Below are positions 62,171 to 64,000 of a DNA stretch of 64,000 nt, piece after piece. This DNA comes from UBA1876 sp003446665. Its GTDB lineage: Bacteria; Synergistota; Synergistia; Synergistales; Thermovirgaceae. The DNA lies in contig CP159918.1 of NCBI GenBank assembly GCA_040616305.1, positions 2,046,001 through 2,110,000 on the forward strand. The letters run 5' to 3'. Positions within the stretch are counted from its first letter, which is position 1; each line of letters opens with the position of its first letter. The position numbers were made by a program, and so were the translations under genes. The notes beneath the pieces were generated by a model that saw only the letters and a program-made list of their open reading frames with translations, was not told where the DNA came from and made no database searches.

Positions 62171-62400
62171 ATTTGGACATAAAATTGCGCGCTTACTTTG
62201 AAGACCTGCTCAAGAAAGATGATTCTTTCGACACCGTGGAGCGGGTAGGAACCGTAATGTTTGTCATGGCAAATCACGACCCGGAAGACATCAAAGGCAT
62301 AATAGAGGATGTTAAAAGATGGAAGCCCGGGAAATATTTGGATGACGAAATCATTGCCACGGTGCAAGCGATAGAAAATGTCAGGCAGAAATTGAAATGA
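62171..62400 (+). pseudogene. Panacea-like gene, 3' part
   Basis: Codons from DLDIKLRAYFEDLLKK to the stop at 62400, in frame with the 5' part at 54577 once element X and one AATTGGTG copy are removed. The upstream codons inside X (MAQFYMSTGG...) are fortuitous. Confidence 0.7.
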
Positions 62401-62470
62401 ATTTTGGTTTCGGGTTGAGTACCGCCGGATAATGTTCGACTGGCTGCTAGGCTCTTGAAGGGATGTTTAC

Positions 62471-62974
62471 ATGGATAATCTGGCCTTTACCCCTGATTGG
62501 GAAAATTTATCGGAAAAACAAAAAATTGAATTACATACGGCAGATAAGTTTCTTTCTCATTTTAACAAGAAGTTCGGCGTTTCCTTTAAAATCACAAACC
62601 TTGGAGACACTCCTGATATCGCATGCCGATCAGGTAAAGAAACTTTGTTTTTAGAAATAACTCTTTCCCAAGACTTGGAAAATGATATCCCTGCCTTTCT
62701 CGGCAGAAGCGACAGCAGAAGCCCGGAAAAGGTTTTGAAAAGAACCGGGTACTCTTTAGAACACGTAACCGGAAATGTTATAAAGGCTATCAAGAAGAAA
62801 ATAAACAAGAGTTATGGCATGAACGTCGCTCTCATTGTTCGACATGTCTCCGGCATCGACTGGGATTGGGAGCCATGTCTTGAGTACATTCAAGCATCCA
62901 TAGGATGTGCAAAATCCCCTTTCGACAAGGGTATTTGGATACTCGACGACGAAAAAATCCAACAATTATGTTAA
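62471..62974 (+). CDS. uncharacterised protein with a possible nuclease-like motif
   Basis: A 167-residue soluble protein of no recognised family. The N-terminal third has TPDIACRSGKETLFLEIT, a spacing reminiscent of PD-(D/E)xK nucleases but with Thr instead of the final Lys, so activity is doubtful. The C-terminal part (GMNVALIVRHVSGIDWDWEP) looks like an alpha/beta core. GAAGGGATG precedes the ATG. It follows the HD/Panacea module and may belong to the same accessory island. Confidence 0.5.
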   Translation: MDNLAFTPDWENLSEKQKIELHTADKFLSHFNKKFGVSFKITNLGDTPDIACRSGKETLFLEITLSQDLENDIPAFLGRSDSRSPEKVLKRTGYSLEHVTGNVIKAIKKKINKSYGMNVALIVRHVSGIDWDWEPCLEYIQASIGCAKSPFDKGIWILDDEKIQQLC

Positions 62975-63054
62975 CTATTTAAAAGAAAATATGTGCATTC
63001 GTTTTATTTGGGCATTCATAAATTTGGGTTGGGGTGTACCGAAACTTTTTCGTC

Positions 63055-63452
63055 TATTGAACTGCCCCGGGATTGCCGGAGACTCCATTTCTTGAGAGGA
63101 TGGAGCGCATGAAGACAAAGAGCAGATACTCACCAGAGGTACGGGAACGGTCGGTTCGGATGGTTTTCGAGCATTGGGAGGAATATTCCTCGCAGTGGGC
63201 AGCGATACAGGTGTTTTTAAGGAACCTTGACTCACGAGGCCGAACTAGGTCTGGTGTTCGAACATCACCTACATCCGGATGAACCGTGGCTATGTCTATC
63301 TGAAGGAATATCAGACGACACTGGAAGCGAGAATCAGCCTGGGGGCGTTCTTCTGGCACTACAATAAAGAACGGCCACACCAGAGCCTGGACGACAGAAC
63401 GCCTTGCGAGGTCTACAATTGTCAAGGAGCGTTGGAACAAGTCAGTACCTGA
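63055..63452 (+). pseudogene. IS3-family element with internal deletion
   Basis: It starts with an IS3-like end (TGAACTGCCCCGGGATTGCC) and OrfA (MKTKSRYSPEVRERSVRMVF) that breaks off after about 40 codons at SSQWAAIQ. From about 63260 the C-terminus of OrfB follows (HYNKERPHQSLDDRTPCEVY) to a stop at 63452. About 1 kb between is missing. The short gap 62975-63054 shows nothing else. Confidence 0.8.
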
Positions 63453-63550
63453 GAATCGTCGGGCCGATCACCTTATTTTCGTCACCCCGTGGCCCAGTGA
63501 GTAGGGAGTACCTCAACCATCTTTCGTCTAGATTTCTTCGTGAGGCAACG

Positions 63551-64000
63551 TTACCGTTTCGTATAGATTTTTACGTGAGGCAATAGGTTCGAGCGAATTT
63601 TGCGCTTTAATCTGACAACTTTGGCATAAGCTCCTTCGCCAAGCAGCGAGGCAAGGGTTGCGACAATATATTTAAGATTTAAAGGATACAACCTAAGGGC
63701 CTTAATAAGGTAATCCCTTCCTCGGCCCAGATCACCATTCTGGCACAGAATATTTCCCAGAGAATACATGTGTTTCGCTAATGATCTCTTATTTTTTACA
63801 ACATCGTAGGAATATTTTTCAAAAATCAGTTGATATGCCTTAACAAGAGCTTGATTGTTATTTGAAATACCTTTCCCCGTATCATAGAAATTTACTAACG
63901 GCTCATTAATATGGTGGAAATAATAATATTTTGATAGTCTGACAAAAAGTTCTAAATCTATAAATCTAGGGAAGTTTTCATCAAACATCCCTACTGCATT
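63551..64000 (-). CDS. glycosyltransferase (GT2-like), C-terminal part (runs off right edge)
   Basis: The last 149 codons of a larger protein; the frame is open through the window end (NAVG before MFDENFPRFIDLELFVRLSK). The FDENFPRFIDLELFVRLS block is typical of family 2 glycosyltransferases, where the Asp-Glu region follows the nucleotide-binding domain. A TPR-like tail follows (SLGNILCQNGDLGRGRDYLI). The AT-rich composition matches the polysaccharide genes at 47-49 kb. Confidence 0.75.
   Translation of the reverse strand, partial: NAVGMFDENFPRFIDLELFVRLSKYYYFHHINEPLVNFYDTGKGISNNNQALVKAYQLIFEKYSYDVVKNKRSLAKHMYSLGNILCQNGDLGRGRDYLIKALRLYPLNLKYIVATLASLLGEGAYAKVVRLKRKIRSNLLPHVKIYTKR

Noticed and set aside
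1..64000. tRNA and rRNA genes
   Set aside because: No cloverleaf with a recognisable T-loop consensus and no rRNA-like conserved sequence was noticed on reading; a dedicated tRNA scan was not possible.

Overview
The window looks like chromosomal DNA of an anaerobic, amino-acid-fermenting bacterium, most likely of the phylum Synergistota. This is an inference from content: two M20 hydrolases, a TRAP and a Liv-type importer, cysteine desulfidase, SHMT, a 5-oxoprolinase operon, an arylacetate-CoA ligase and a diiron oxygen-sensor/chemoreceptor pair, with a GC-rich core. No rRNA, tRNA or CRISPR array was seen.

Region 1 (1-33 kb) is metabolic core: threonine synthase (partial), a YgeY-like M20 hydrolase with a divergent LysR regulator, an MBL hydrolase, glyA, cysteine desulfidase, a TRAP transporter, an M20 dipeptidase, livHMGF-livK, an ODP oxygen sensor with a soluble chemoreceptor, and the kip-type 5-oxoprolinase operon (NRAMP transporter, pxpB, pxpC, pxpA, DUF1445). 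Then come a symporter-histidine kinase-NtrC-rpoN operon, a lytic transglycosylase, a Fic protein and a PaaK-type CoA ligase. The ligase is preceded by a tryptophan attenuator: a 19-residue leader peptide with four consecutive Trp codons, a leader hairpin and two terminators. Palindromic intergenic elements ending in GGGTCAGATC...GATCTGACCC recur in this part, and a 139-bp tandem repeat separates livF from livK.

Region 2 (33-44 kb) starts with a DUF1659-DUF2922-YvrJ-M15 peptidase cassette convergent to a small sigma-70-like factor, resembling the SigO/YvrJ neighbourhood of Bacillus. It continues with an IS110 element inserted inside a REP-like palindrome, a TumE/HVO_A0114 and a MazF/RHH toxin-antitoxin pair, an IS1380 element with visible ends, a DUF234 ATPase and more REP-like arrays.

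Region 3 (44-50 kb) is a surface-polysaccharide locus: a wHTH/nucleotidyltransferase-like regulator, UDP-glucose dehydrogenase, decayed gene remnants, a glycosyltransferase and a flippase.

Region 4 (50-64 kb) is an accessory, probably defence-related, island: a membrane HerA-like ATPase truncated by an IS end, an HD phosphohydrolase, a Panacea-like gene split by transposons, and a small protein with a possible nuclease motif. The split gene holds one IS21-family element (X) into which two other IS21 elements (Y and Z) have jumped. All three insertions leave target duplications, and removing them restores three reading frames exactly. IS3 remnants and the C-terminal end of a glycosyltransferase close the window.
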